In this document: piece after piece, positions 51,399 to 59,793 of the stretch | Layout of the letters: the number at the start of each line of letters is the position of its first letter | Position numbering within the stretch: position 1 is the first letter of the stretch | The notes under the pieces: generated by a model | Told to the model about the DNA's origin: nothing | What the model saw: only the letters and a program-made list of their open reading frames with translations | Database searches by the model: none | Translations under genes and position numbers: made by a program | Assembly (NCBI RefSeq): GCF_000414115.1 | Contig: NZ_AOPZ01000412.1 | Coordinates: 1-64,000 of the forward strand | Source of the DNA: Streptomyces aurantiacus JA 4570 | GTDB taxonomy: Bacteria; Actinomycetota; Actinomycetes; Streptomycetales; Streptomycetaceae | Direction: 5' to 3' | Length of the DNA stretch: 64,000 bases

Positions 51399-51935
51399 AT
51401 GCCCCGCGCCTCCTCGTCCGCGCCGTCCACCGCGTCCGCCCGGGCGCCGTTCGCCGTGTGCTTCGTATGCACCGGCAACATCTGCCGCTCGCCCATGGCC
51501 GCGTCGGTCCTCCGCGCGCGGGTCCGTGACGCGGGCCTCGACGGGCTCGTCGTGGTGGACAGCGCGGGCACGGACGGCTGGCACGAGGGCGACGGGGCCG
51601 ACCCGCGCACCGTCGCCGTCCTGGAGGCCGCCGGCTTCGACACCGACCACCTGGCCCGCCACTTCCGGGCGGACTGGTTCGCCCGGCTCGACCTGGTCAT
51701 CGCCCTGGACCGCGGCCACCAGCGCTCCCTGCGCCGCCTGGCCCCGACCCCCGCGGACGCGGACAAGGTGCGTCTGCTGCGCTCGTACGACCCCATGGCG
51801 TACGGCGACCTGGACGTGCCCGACCCGTACTACGGGGACGCCGACGGGTTCGAGGAGTGTCTGACAATGGTGGAGGCGGCGAGCGAGGGCCTGCTCGACG
51901 CGGTACGGGACGCGGTGGAAGGACGAGCGGCATGA
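51399..51935 (+). CDS. ptpA: Low-molecular-weight protein tyrosine phosphatase PtpA
   Basis: 178 aa. The P-loop VCFVCTGNICRSPMAAS (CxxxxxRS) starts at about residue 19, and the acid loop VPDPYYGDADGFEE supplies the general acid Asp. It dephosphorylates phosphotyrosine proteins; in S. coelicolor PtpA affects secondary metabolism. The first 17 residues are Ala/Ser-rich and may be an unneeded extension. Stop and next start overlap (ATGA), coupling it to cystathionine gamma-lyase; the same pair is adjacent in S. coelicolor as I recall. Confidence 0.94.
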   Translation: MPRASSSAPSTASARAPFAVCFVCTGNICRSPMAASVLRARVRDAGLDGLVVVDSAGTDGWHEGDGADPRTVAVLEAAGFDTDHLARHFRADWFARLDLVIALDRGHQRSLRRLAPTPADADKVRLLRSYDPMAYGDLDVPDPYYGDADGFEECLTMVEAASEGLLDAVRDAVEGRAA

Positions 51936-53161
51936 CGGACGCGGAGCACATACCGGAGCCTGCGACTGACCCCACGCGGTCCGGCGAGGCGACCCCGGCG
52001 CCGCCGACCGGCGACGGCACCCGCGCGGTGCGGGCCGGGCTCCCCGAGCCCGCGAAGTACGAGCCGACGCTGCCGGGCCCCGTGTTCGCGGCCCACTTCC
52101 ACCTCCCCGGCGAGCCGACAGGCCCGTACACGTACGGCCGCGACGAGAACCCGACCTGGACGCACCTGGAGCGTGCCATCGGGGAGCTCGAACTCCCGGC
52201 GGAGGCGGGCGGCCTCCAGGGAGCGGGCGAGACGGGCCCCGCGCCCGTGGAGACGCTGGTCTTCGCGTCCGGAATGGCCGCGATCTCCGCCGTGCTCTTC
52301 TCCCAGTTGCGCGCGGGCGACGCCGTGGTGCTGCCGGACGACGGCTACCAGGCGCTGCCTCTGGTGCGCGAGCAGCTCACGGCGTACGGCATCGAGGTCC
52401 GCACCGCGCCCACCGGCGGGGACGCGCAGCTCGACGCACTCGACGGCGCCCGCCTCCTGTGGATCGAGACACCCTCCAACCCCGGTCTCGACGTGTGCGA
52501 CGTCCGCCGCCTCGCCGACGCCGCCCACGCGCGCGGCGCCCTGGTCGCCGTCGACAACACCCTCGCCACCCCGCTCGGCCAGCGTCCGCTGGAACTCGGC
52601 GCCGACTTCTCCGTGGCCAGCGGCACCAAGCAGCTCACCGGCCACGGCGATCTGCTCCTCGGTTACGTGGCCTGCCGCGACGCCGGGCTGACGGCCGCCG
52701 TGCGGCGCTGGCGCAAGATCGTCGGGGCCGTTCCGGGGCCCATGGAGGCATGGCTCGCCCACCGCTCGCTCGCCACGCTCCAGCTCCGCGTCGACCGGCA
52801 GAACGCCAACGCCCTCGCCCTCGCCGAGGCGCTGCGCGAGCGCCCCGAGGTGACCGGCCTGCGCTATCCGGGGCTGCCCGACGACCCCTCGTACAAGGTC
52901 GCGCGGCGGCAGATGCGGCGCTTCGGGTGCGTGGTGTCGTTCGAACTGCCTTCACGCGCGCGTGCCGAGCGTTTTCTCGCGGCGCTGCGGCTCGTGGACG
53001 ACGCGACCAGCTTCGGCGGCGTACGGTCCACGGCCGAGCGGCGCGGGCGGTGGGGCGGCGACGCGGTGGCGGAGGGCTTCATCCGCTTCTCCGCCGGCGC
53101 GGAGGACGCCGAGGATCTGGTGGCGGATGTGCTGCGCGCGCTGGACGAGACGGCGCACTGA
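51932..53161 (+). CDS. Cystathionine gamma-lyase
   Basis: 409 aa Cys/Met-metabolism PLP enzyme. YTYGRDENPTWTHLERAIGELE binds PLP phosphate, ETLVFASGMAAISAVLF, LLWIETPSNPGLDVCDVR and the PLP Lys in DFSVASGTKQLTGHGDLLLGYV are all present. The expected reaction is cystathionine to cysteine, 2-oxobutyrate and ammonia (reverse trans-sulfuration); cystathionine gamma-synthase is an alternative from the fold alone. The N-terminal 35 residues are longer than usual. ATG 51932 overlaps the ptpA stop. Confidence 0.93.
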   Translation: MTDAEHIPEPATDPTRSGEATPAPPTGDGTRAVRAGLPEPAKYEPTLPGPVFAAHFHLPGEPTGPYTYGRDENPTWTHLERAIGELELPAEAGGLQGAGETGPAPVETLVFASGMAAISAVLFSQLRAGDAVVLPDDGYQALPLVREQLTAYGIEVRTAPTGGDAQLDALDGARLLWIETPSNPGLDVCDVRRLADAAHARGALVAVDNTLATPLGQRPLELGADFSVASGTKQLTGHGDLLLGYVACRDAGLTAAVRRWRKIVGAVPGPMEAWLAHRSLATLQLRVDRQNANALALAEALRERPEVTGLRYPGLPDDPSYKVARRQMRRFGCVVSFELPSRARAERFLAALRLVDDATSFGGVRSTAERRGRWGGDAVAEGFIRFSAGAEDAEDLVADVLRALDETAH

Positions 53162-53377
53162 TCCCCCAACGACCGCGTACGGGAACCGTCTACGCACAAC
53201 GGACGGTCCGAGCCTCCCCCCTCGTGGCTCGGACCGCCCCGGTTCCGCGCGCGAAGAACCGTGCAAACAAGGCTAGTTGACTCTGTGTCAGTGTCCAATC
53301 ACAGTAGCGACAGCAACCTATCGACAAATTTATAGTTGGGCGGGCGCCGGGGGCCGACTGAAGAAGAGGGTGGCGAC

Positions 53378-54283
53378 ATGGATCTGGCCCTGCTGCGCAC
53401 ATTCGTGACCGTGCACCGGGCTGGGTCCTTCACGCGCGCGGCAGCCCTGCTCGGTCTGTCCCAGCCCGCGGTGACCTCGCAGATCCGCACGCTGGAGCGG
53501 CAGCTCGGCCGCCCGCTCTTCCTGCGCCAGGCCCGCGGCGTGACCCCCACGACCATGGGCGACGAGCTCGCCCACAAGGCCGCCCCGCACCTCGACGCGC
53601 TCGTCGAGATCGCCGAGGCCGGGCTCGACGAGGACTCGTCGATCCGTACGCTCCATCTGGCCGGGCCGCCGGAGTTCACGGCCGAACGCGCCCTGCCGGC
53701 TCTCACCGCTCTGACCGGCCACGACGGGCAGGGGTTCGCGCTCCGCGCGTCGTTCGGCAACGCCGAGGAGGTCCTGGAAGGACTCGCCGCCGGGCACCAC
53801 GACCTGGCCATCACCACAGCCCGCCCACGCGGCGCGCTGCTCACCGCGACGCCCCTGTGCGACGAGGAGCACGTGCTGGTCGCCGCACCCCGCTGGGCCG
53901 CCCGGATCGGCCCCGGCAAACTGCGCCGCAAAGGCGCGGTCACCGTGGAGAACCTGCCGGTGGTGGAGGTGCACGAATCGCTGCCGCTCGTCTCGCGCTA
54001 CTGGGCCGCCGTCTTCGACTCCCGCCCGGCTGCGTCCGGCGCCGTGATCGTGCCCGACCTGCGAGCAGTGCTCGCCTGTGTGACCACGGGGGCGGGGCTC
54101 GCCGTGCTGCCCCGCTATCTGTGCGCCCCCGCCCTGGAGCGCGGCGACGTCGTGGCGCTGCTCGATCCTGCGGTGCCACCGCTGCGGACGTACTTCCTCG
54201 TCGTACGCACCGGCACACTCGCCATGCCGCATATCGCGCGGGCGCACGAGTGGCTGCTGCGCGCTGCCGCCGACTGGGCCTGA
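53378..54283 (+). CDS. LysR-family transcriptional regulator
   Basis: 301 aa. HTH: MDLALLRTFVTVHRAGSFTRAAALLGLSQPAVTSQIRTLERQLGRPLFLRQARGV (residues 1-60). The LysR substrate-binding domain follows, with TGHDGQGFALRASFGNAEEVLEGLAAGHHDLAI and the C-terminal LPRYLCAPALERGDVVALL. ATG 53378, preceded by GAGGG at 9-13 bases. The 216-bp upstream region is AT-richer (53300-53335, AAATTTATAG), probably its own promoter. No divergent target gene, so the regulon is unknown. Confidence 0.93.
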   Translation: MDLALLRTFVTVHRAGSFTRAAALLGLSQPAVTSQIRTLERQLGRPLFLRQARGVTPTTMGDELAHKAAPHLDALVEIAEAGLDEDSSIRTLHLAGPPEFTAERALPALTALTGHDGQGFALRASFGNAEEVLEGLAAGHHDLAITTARPRGALLTATPLCDEEHVLVAAPRWAARIGPGKLRRKGAVTVENLPVVEVHESLPLVSRYWAAVFDSRPAASGAVIVPDLRAVLACVTTGAGLAVLPRYLCAPALERGDVVALLDPAVPPLRTYFLVVRTGTLAMPHIARAHEWLLRAAADWA

Positions 54284-54306
54284 CGACGGCCACAGCAGGC
54301 CCGCGA

Positions 54307-54322
54307 TGTTTCACGTGGAACA
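54307..54322. other. parS-like site, one mismatch
   Basis: TGTTTCACGTGGAACA differs from the ParB palindrome at one position (A to G). Intergenic, 21 bp before the NUDIX start, overlapping an ATG (54306) that would read MFHVEQ. Confidence 0.6.
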
Positions 54323-54342
54323 GTCCGGGCCACATTTCTCCC

Positions 54343-54825
54343 ATGACCGTCCGACCCGTGGTCAAGCGCACCGCACGCGCCGTCCTCCTCGACGGGGACA
54401 ACCTGATCCTGATCAAGCGGACCAAGCCCGGTGTGGATCCGTACTGGGTCACTCCGGGCGGTGGTGTCGAGGTGGAGGACGCGACCGTCATCGACGCCCT
54501 CCACCGGGAAGTGCACGAGGAGCTCGGCGCCAAGATCACCGACGTGGTGCCGTGCTTCGTGGACACGGTCGAGCACATCGGCGAGGACGGCGGCGCAACC
54601 GGCGTGAAGGTGCAGCACTTCTTCGTCTGCCGCCTGGAGTCCATGGACACGGCGCAGCGGCACGGGCCCGAAGTCGAGGACCCCGCCGGTGAGTACGAGA
54701 TCGTGCGGGTGCCGTTCACCCGGGTCGGGATTGCCTCGGTCCATCTCGTGCCGCTGTCGCTGCGGCACTATCTGGACGGCAACATCGAGGGCGTACGCGC
54801 GATGCATGCGCCTGACCTGGGCTGA
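54343..54825 (+). CDS. NUDIX hydrolase with degenerate box
   Basis: 160 aa. The NUDIX box is GGVEVEDATVIDALHREVHEELGA. The catalytic REVHEELG is intact, but the first Glu of the consensus Gx5Ex7REUxEExGU is Ala. Upstream ARAVLLDGDNLILIKRTKPGVDPYWVTPGG is typical. It hydrolyses a nucleoside diphosphate linked to another group; substrate unknown. ATG 54343 (MTVRPVVKRTARAVLL) is used; the ATG at 54306 belongs to another frame over the parS-like site. It follows the LysR gene by 59 bp. Confidence 0.9.
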   Translation: MTVRPVVKRTARAVLLDGDNLILIKRTKPGVDPYWVTPGGGVEVEDATVIDALHREVHEELGAKITDVVPCFVDTVEHIGEDGGATGVKVQHFFVCRLESMDTAQRHGPEVEDPAGEYEIVRVPFTRVGIASVHLVPLSLRHYLDGNIEGVRAMHAPDLG

Positions 54826-54862
54826 GGACTGAGCGGCGCCGCGCCGACCCATCGGACAGCCC

Positions 54863-56536
54863 CTAGTCGCCCGCCGCGACCAGTTCCTCCACCGAGTCGT
54901 GCCGGATGCGGCCGGCCGGTATGCCCACGTCCCGCAGCGCGTCCACGCCGCTGCGGATCATCCCGGGCGGACCCGAGAGATACGCGTCGTACTCGTTCCA
55001 CGGCCCGTACTCCCGCACCGCGTCGGGCAGTTGGGCCCGGTTGTCGACGACGGGGCGGACGGCCAGCCAGGGGTGGGTCTGCTGCAGGTGCAGCATCGTG
55101 TCGATGTCGTACAGGTCGTGATCGGTGCGCGCGCCGTAGAACACCTCGACCGGGCGCCGCCTGCCGTGCTCGGCGACGTCCTCTACAAGCGCCTTGATGG
55201 GCGCGATGCCCGTTCCGCCGCCCAGGCAGAGCAGTCCGCTGTCGGTCGAGTGGTCCACCGTCATGGAGCCGGCCGGCGGGCCGAGCCGGACCACGTCACC
55301 GGGCCGGGCGTGGTGCACCAGTGCGTTGGAGACCCAGCCGGCCGGGATCGCCTTCACATGGAAGGAGAGCAGCCCGTCGGAGCGGGGCGCCGAAGCGAAG
55401 GAGTAGTGCCGCCAGATGCGCGGCCACCAGGGCGTCTCCAGGCTCGTGTACTGGCCCGCCAGGAACGGGTAGGGCTGGTCGGGGCGGACGGTGATGACAG
55501 CGATGTCGGGCGTCCTGAGGTCGTGCGAGACGACCTCCGCGTACCACCAGGCAGGGGCGCGCAGTTCGTCCTCGGCGGCCGCGTCGATCATGACCTGGGA
55601 GATCGTCGTGTACGTCCGGACCCAGGCGGCCTCGGTCTCGTCGTCCCAGACCGCGCTCGCGTACCGGCTCAACGCGCCGATCAGGCACTCGCCGACGGCC
55701 GGATAGTGCTCCGCCTGGGTGCCGTACTTGCGGTGGCCACGGCCGAGGTTGCGCAGATAGGTGACGAGTACGTCGGTGCGGTCGATGTTCTCCGCGGCGG
55801 TCAGCAGTGCCTTGAGCAGCCGGTCGCGCTGGGTGTCCATCGCGGCGGGGAACAGGCCGCGCAGATCCGGGTGGCGGGTGAACAGGAGCGCGTAGAAGTA
55901 CGAGGTGACCTTGTCGGAGACTGGTGCGATCTCGGCCATCGTGCGCTGGACGCGGACGGCGTCGGGGGAGGCGTCGGGGCGATGGGGGGCGGGCTTGGGC
56001 GGCTCGCCGGGGGCGTCGGGGGCAGTGCTGGCCACGGCCTCGGCGGCATTGGCGTGGACGTTGGCTTCGTAGCCCTTTGCCGCGGTCGCGTTGTCGGCGT
56101 CGCTGTGGTCTTCGGCGTCGGCGGCTTCGACGGCGTCCCCGTGGACGACTTCAGGCCGGACGGCTTCGAAGGGCTGCGCGGGCTCGGCAGGCTCCTCCAG
56201 GAGCCTGGCCTCGGGGTCGACCTCGTCCTCGGCCACCGCGTGCGTGACGTCCTCGTCCGTGGCCTGTATTCGTTCTTCCCCCGGCTCCGCGCCGCTCCCC
56301 GCCCCCGACCTGCCCAAGGGCCGTATCGCCGACACCCGGCGTCCCGCCGCCGACTCCCGCTGCCCGCCGCCGAGTTCGGCAGCCGATTCCGCCCCGGGCT
56401 CAGCCTGCTCCGCCGCGCGAGGCGGCTCCGCCCCCTCCTGGCTCCTCGGCGGCCTGCGCGGCGTGAACCAGCCGCCAGAGCCGCCGTTGTCCCCGGAAGT
56501 GCCGTTGCCCGCCGACGTGGTGGTCGGAGCGTCCAT
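54863..56536 (-). CDS. Globin-FAD/NAD reductase (flavohemoglobin-like) with long acidic N-terminus
   Basis: 557 aa. Residues about 1-165 are low complexity (Gly/Ser/Pro, then Glu/Asp/Ala-rich). A globin domain follows (about 170-300, VQRTMAEIAPVSDKVTSYFYALLFTRHPDLRGLFP, proximal His probably in GRGHRKYGTQAEHYP). The ferredoxin-reductase half has HYSFASAP (FAD), LCLGGGTGIAPIKALVEDV (NAD) and YLSGPPGMIRSGVDALRD. It probably detoxifies NO or reduces O2 with NADH. ATG 56536 has GAGGCGAGG upstream; ATG 56557 is seven codons earlier. No NsrR site evident to me. Confidence 0.9.
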   Translation of the reverse strand: MDAPTTTSAGNGTSGDNGGSGGWFTPRRPPRSQEGAEPPRAAEQAEPGAESAAELGGGQRESAAGRRVSAIRPLGRSGAGSGAEPGEERIQATDEDVTHAVAEDEVDPEARLLEEPAEPAQPFEAVRPEVVHGDAVEAADAEDHSDADNATAAKGYEANVHANAAEAVASTAPDAPGEPPKPAPHRPDASPDAVRVQRTMAEIAPVSDKVTSYFYALLFTRHPDLRGLFPAAMDTQRDRLLKALLTAAENIDRTDVLVTYLRNLGRGHRKYGTQAEHYPAVGECLIGALSRYASAVWDDETEAAWVRTYTTISQVMIDAAAEDELRAPAWWYAEVVSHDLRTPDIAVITVRPDQPYPFLAGQYTSLETPWWPRIWRHYSFASAPRSDGLLSFHVKAIPAGWVSNALVHHARPGDVVRLGPPAGSMTVDHSTDSGLLCLGGGTGIAPIKALVEDVAEHGRRRPVEVFYGARTDHDLYDIDTMLHLQQTHPWLAVRPVVDNRAQLPDAVREYGPWNEYDAYLSGPPGMIRSGVDALRDVGIPAGRIRHDSVEELVAAGD

Positions 56537-56557
56537 GCTGTGCCTCGCCTCGAACAT

Positions 56558-56910
56558 CTCTCAGTCGGTCCGTGCACTTCCTGACCGGAAGGTGCGTGCT
56601 TTCCCCGCTCTGCCCCGGCAGCCCATGTCGGGCACATTGAACCCTGATGCCCCAAGCCCTACGGACAAGTAGGGAAAGAATGTGACATTGGCCGCAGTCA
56701 CCTCACCCGCAGCGTCGCAGCCGCGCCCCTCGCGCGGAGCGCAAAGCCGGAAGTACGAGTTCTCGATCTCTCTACCCCGTTAAGCTTTGTTGATCTGCGT
56801 CCGCGCCCCTTGGGTGCGCCTCCCACGCCCCCGGCTCGAACCTTCTCCACCCCTGGCTTGAACCGGAGTCGACCATACCGGCCGCCGTCCTGCGCACAAG
56901 TACCCTTCCT
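56558..56910. other. Spacer between HAD and globin genes
   Basis: 353 bp. Contains a small inverted repeat CCCTAC/GTAGGG (56657-56674) near the likely promoter of the flavohemoglobin-like gene and an AT-richer stretch around 56777-56800 (CCGTTAAGCTTTGTTGATC). No supported gene. Confidence 0.5.
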
Positions 56911-57582
56911 TCACTCGGAATTCAAGGGTCCACCCCCGTCAATTGCCTCGATTACCGGCGTGCGCACCAATTCGTACGCCTTCCACAAATCGCGCCCGAC
57001 ATACGCATGCGTGGCCAGGTCGACCAGCCGCGGATCCGCGTTGATCGCGACCGAAACGGGCAGGGCGGCGAACAGGTCCAGGTCGGACAGCGAGTCTCCG
57101 TACGCCACGCAATCGGCCCGCCCCACCCCGAACTCTTCACAGAGCCGGTTCGCGATCTCCACCTTGGCCGCCGCGTTGAGAATGCCCGCCGGATTCACGG
57201 GCTCGACGAACGGCACAGCCGGGAAACGCGAGCCGTACGCGGCATGGGCGCCCCACTCCAGCAGCCGCTCCACGAAGAACGACGGTGAGAGCGAGACAAC
57301 GGCGCAATAGTCGCCGTTCGCACGGATCTCGGCCCAGGTGTCCCGTATGCCGGCCAGCCAAGGAGCCCCGTCGAAGGCCGCCGTCACATGGGCATCGGTG
57401 AGGCCCGCCCAGAGGCCATGCACCCGCACCGCGTACTCACCCGAGTCAATACGCCCCGCGACGAAGTCCCGCTCCAGCTCCGCGATCTCCTGATCCAGGC
57501 CGAGCTGACGGGAGATCTCCACGGGCGCGGCGGTCCCGTACAGCAGCGTCCCGTCCAGGTCGAAGAGATGTAGGCGCGCCAT
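56911..57582 (-). CDS. HAD-superfamily hydrolase, SerB-like (IB)
   Basis: 223 aa. Motif I is LHLFDLDGTLLYGTAAPVEI, motif II VVSLSPSFFVERLLEWG (Ser), the Lys in LNAAAKVEIANRL, and motif IV VAYGDSLSDLDLFAALP, as in phosphoserine-phosphatase-like and inhibitor-type HAD-IB proteins. The C-terminus (LATHAYVGRDLWKAYELVR) is not diagnostic. Start ATG at 57582, divergent from the membrane gene at 57650 with a parS in between. Substrate unknown. Confidence 0.9.
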   Translation of the reverse strand: MARLHLFDLDGTLLYGTAAPVEISRQLGLDQEIAELERDFVAGRIDSGEYAVRVHGLWAGLTDAHVTAAFDGAPWLAGIRDTWAEIRANGDYCAVVSLSPSFFVERLLEWGAHAAYGSRFPAVPFVEPVNPAGILNAAAKVEIANRLCEEFGVGRADCVAYGDSLSDLDLFAALPVSVAINADPRLVDLATHAYVGRDLWKAYELVRTPVIEAIDGGGPLNSE

Positions 57583-57649
57583 GTACGCCGAGGCTAGTAC
57601 CCGGGGTTACTCCCGCTGTCAGACGCCCCGGACCGCTTCTCCCGGCACC

Positions 57650-58240
57650 GTGTTTCACGTGAAACTACGCCGCCCCGCACGCCGGGCCACCCTTGTCGTC
57701 CATGTCGCAGCCGCCGCCGGCTGGCTCGGGCTCACGCTCGGACTTGTCGCACTCGCCGCGGCCGCGATCACCACCGATTCCGCCCCGACCATCGAGGCAT
57801 CCGTCCGCGGGATGAAGGTCTTCACCGACTGGCTCGTACTCCCCCTGGCGTTCCTCACCCTGCTGAGCGGTCTGCTGCTCTCGCTGGGTACGTCCTGGGG
57901 GCTCGCGCGGCACCGCTGGGTCTATACGAAGTTCTGGCTGACCCTGGCCACCACCGTCGCGTCGACCTTCGCGCTGCGCCCGGGTATCAACGACAACGTC
58001 GCGACCGTGGCCGCCGGAGAACCGCTGGCCAGCACGACCGACCTCATCGCCGGGCCCATCGTCTCGCTGAGCGCCTACCTCTTCATGACGGTCATCTCGG
58101 TCCTCAAGCCCTGGGGCCTGACCCGGCGCGGCCGACGTCTGCGCGCCGCTCACCAGTCCGACCAGAAACAACTTGGCCAAAAGCAACGTGCTTCTACCCA
58201 CAAAAAGGTGGACGCCGAGGTCATGCGTCAGACAGCCTGA
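57650..58240 (+). CDS. Integral membrane protein (DUF2269-like), start inside parS
   Basis: 196 aa with four helices: ATLVVHVAAAAGWLGLTLGLVALAAAAIT, WLVLPLAFLTLLSGLLLSLGTSWGLA, YTKFWLTLATTVASTFAL and LIAGPIVSLSAYLFMTVISVL. The segment HRWVYTKFWLTL recalls the DUF2269 family. A basic Gln/Lys tail follows. The likely GTG start at 57650 reads VFHVKLRRPARR, encoded by the parS site itself. A longer frame from 57581 would overlap the divergent HAD gene start and is unlikely. Function unknown. Confidence 0.8.
   Translation: MFHVKLRRPARRATLVVHVAAAAGWLGLTLGLVALAAAAITTDSAPTIEASVRGMKVFTDWLVLPLAFLTLLSGLLLSLGTSWGLARHRWVYTKFWLTLATTVASTFALRPGINDNVATVAAGEPLASTTDLIAGPIVSLSAYLFMTVISVLKPWGLTRRGRRLRAAHQSDQKQLGQKQRASTHKKVDAEVMRQTA
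57651..57666. other. parS site at the membrane-gene start
   Basis: TGTTTCACGTGAAACT contains the perfect 14-bp ParB palindrome (57652-57665). It overlaps the predicted GTG start at 57650 of the downstream gene. Confidence 0.88.
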
Positions 58241-58245
58241 CCGGC

Positions 58246-59124
58246 GTGTCGACACCTACCCTCTCCGCACTGCCCATCCGCAGGCTGACTCCCCGCGATC
58301 TCGCGGCCTGCGCCGATCTGTCCGAGGACCGCGGCTGGCCCCGCGAAGAACACAAATGGGGCCTGCTGCTCTCGGCCGGAACGGGCTACGGCATCGACGA
58401 CCCCGACGGCCCCGGCCTGATCGCCGCGTGCGTCGTGACCCAGTACGGCCCCCTTGAAAACCCCGGACTCTCGGCGATCGGCATGGTGCTGGTCGCCGAG
58501 CGCCATGCCCGCAAGGGCATCGGACGCCATCTGATGCGCTACGTCACCGAGTCCGCGGGCACCACCCCGCTCACCCTGCACGCGACACCGAACGGCCGCC
58601 CCCTCTACGAAGAGCTCGGCTTCAAGACGACCGGCCGCGCCGAAATGGTCAGCGGCCGATTCAGGCCCGAGGCCGCTGCCGACGAGGCTCCCGGCGTCAC
58701 CACCCGGGCGGCGACCGCGGAGGACCTGCCCACCCTCATCAGGCTCGACACCGAGGTCTTCGGCCTGGACCGCACGCACATGCTCACCCGCCTGCCGGCC
58801 TTCACCGACCAGCTCAGGGTCGCGGAGGCGAACGGCGAGATCATCGGCTACGCGGGCGCGTGGCCGAACATGGACACCCATGTCGTCGGCCCCCTCATCG
58901 CCCGCGACACCGAGACGGCGAAGGCGCTCATCGCGTCGCTCGGCGCCCGCACCGACCGCCCGCTGCGCACCGACATCGATGTACGCCAGGAGGCGCTGCT
59001 GACCTGGGCGAAGGAGCGCGGCTTGGAGCCTGTCGCCTTCAACGCCGTGATGACGTACGGCATCCAGGAACTGCCCGGCGACTGGACCCGCCGATTCGCT
59101 CCGCTGACGGTGGCCGCGGGCTGA
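58246..59124 (+). CDS. GNAT-family N-acetyltransferase, tandem GNAT-like domains
   Basis: 292 aa. The first domain has an acetyl-CoA loop in IGMVLVAERHARKGIGRHLMRYV (residues about 85-107). The second (from about 145, TTRAATAEDLPTLIRLDTEVFGLDRTHML) is a degenerate GNAT copy. It acylates an amine of unknown identity. GTG start at 58246, five bases after the previous stop, so probably cotranscribed with the membrane protein. The last codons and the stop lie in an exact 26-bp tandem duplication. Confidence 0.9.
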   Translation: MSTPTLSALPIRRLTPRDLAACADLSEDRGWPREEHKWGLLLSAGTGYGIDDPDGPGLIAACVVTQYGPLENPGLSAIGMVLVAERHARKGIGRHLMRYVTESAGTTPLTLHATPNGRPLYEELGFKTTGRAEMVSGRFRPEAAADEAPGVTTRAATAEDLPTLIRLDTEVFGLDRTHMLTRLPAFTDQLRVAEANGEIIGYAGAWPNMDTHVVGPLIARDTETAKALIASLGARTDRPLRTDIDVRQEALLTWAKERGLEPVAFNAVMTYGIQELPGDWTRRFAPLTVAAG

Positions 59125-59152
59125 TGCCGCTGACGGTGGCCGCGGGCTGATG
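59101..59152. repeat. Exact 26-bp tandem duplication over a stop codon
   Basis: 59101-59126 is repeated without mismatch at 59127-59152; a third degenerate copy follows (59153-59176). The unit contains the GNAT stop codon, so the second copy is downstream of the gene. 26 bp is not a multiple of three, but the stop in the first unit hides the effect. Confidence 0.95.
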
Positions 59153-59224
59153 CCTCTGGCCGTGGCGGCGGGCTGGGCAGCCGCCCACCGCCGAGGGCCT
59201 CGGTGGGCCCACGGTCGACGCGTC

Positions 59225-59279
59225 GAAGCCCGCCCCTCCAAGTGCCGTGTTTCTTCTGACACTTGGAGGGGCGGGCTTC
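59225..59279. terminator. Bidirectional hairpin terminator
   Basis: GAAGCCCGCCCCTCCAAGTG (59225-59244) and its exact complement (59260-59279) form a 20-bp perfect stem with a 15-base loop, followed by TCTTTCTTCTG. It lies between converging genes (GNAT + and HbpS-like -) and should end both transcripts. Confidence 0.92.
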
Positions 59280-59307
59280 TCTTTCTTCTGCCGGGTGGCT
59301 GACCGCG

Positions 59308-59736
59308 CTACGCGAGGGCCTTCGCCGCCGCCGTGGCGAACTCGTGGTCCTGCTCCGGGGCACCGCCGCCGACGCCGATCGCGCCGATGAGGCGGCCGCC
59401 GCGGTGGACGGGCACGCCCCCCGCGATGAACAGGAGCGGCCGGTCGAGTGCCGTGGGCAGAGTGTGGAACGGACCGCCGGGCTGCACCGCGTCGACGAGG
59501 TCGGCGGTCGGTGCGTTCAGCTGGAGCGCGGTGAACGCCTTGCGGGTGCTGGTCTCCCCGGAGATCAGTACGGCCCGGTCGTCGCGCCGGAAGGCCAGGA
59601 GGTGGCCGCCCGCGTCGAGGACGGTGACGCTGACCGTGACGTCCGCGGCTTCGGCGGCGCGGCGGGCGGCGGTCACGAGGGCCTCGGCGTCGCCGGTGGA
59701 CAGCGGGGTGACGGCGGGGGCGGGGGTGGTGCTCAT
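59308..59736 (-). CDS. GlcG/HbpS family (DUF336) heme-binding-like protein
   Basis: 142 aa. VTVLDAGGHLLAFRRDDRAVL, STRKAFTALQLNAPTADL, GGVPVHRGGRLIGAIGVGGG and PEQDHEFATAAAKAL match the GlcG/HbpS fold. HbpS of S. reticuli binds heme and signals redox stress. This protein lacks an obvious signal peptide, so an intracellular GlcG-like role is also possible. It lies 57 bp downstream of the MFS gene on the same strand and could be cotranscribed. Confidence 0.9.
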   Translation of the reverse strand: MSTTPAPAVTPLSTGDAEALVTAARRAAEAADVTVSVTVLDAGGHLLAFRRDDRAVLISGETSTRKAFTALQLNAPTADLVDAVQPGGPFHTLPTALDRPLLFIAGGVPVHRGGRLIGAIGVGGGAPEQDHEFATAAAKALA

Positions 59737-59793
59737 GAGGGGTTTCTCCTTGGTGGATCTGGCCGGGTGGCGGTCAGGGGTGCGGGGAAGTGG

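Noticed and set aside
54306..54692. Start of the NUDIX gene at ATG 54306 (MFHVEQ)
   Set aside because: That frame gives an Arg/Gly-rich shadow; the NUDIX frame starts at 54343.
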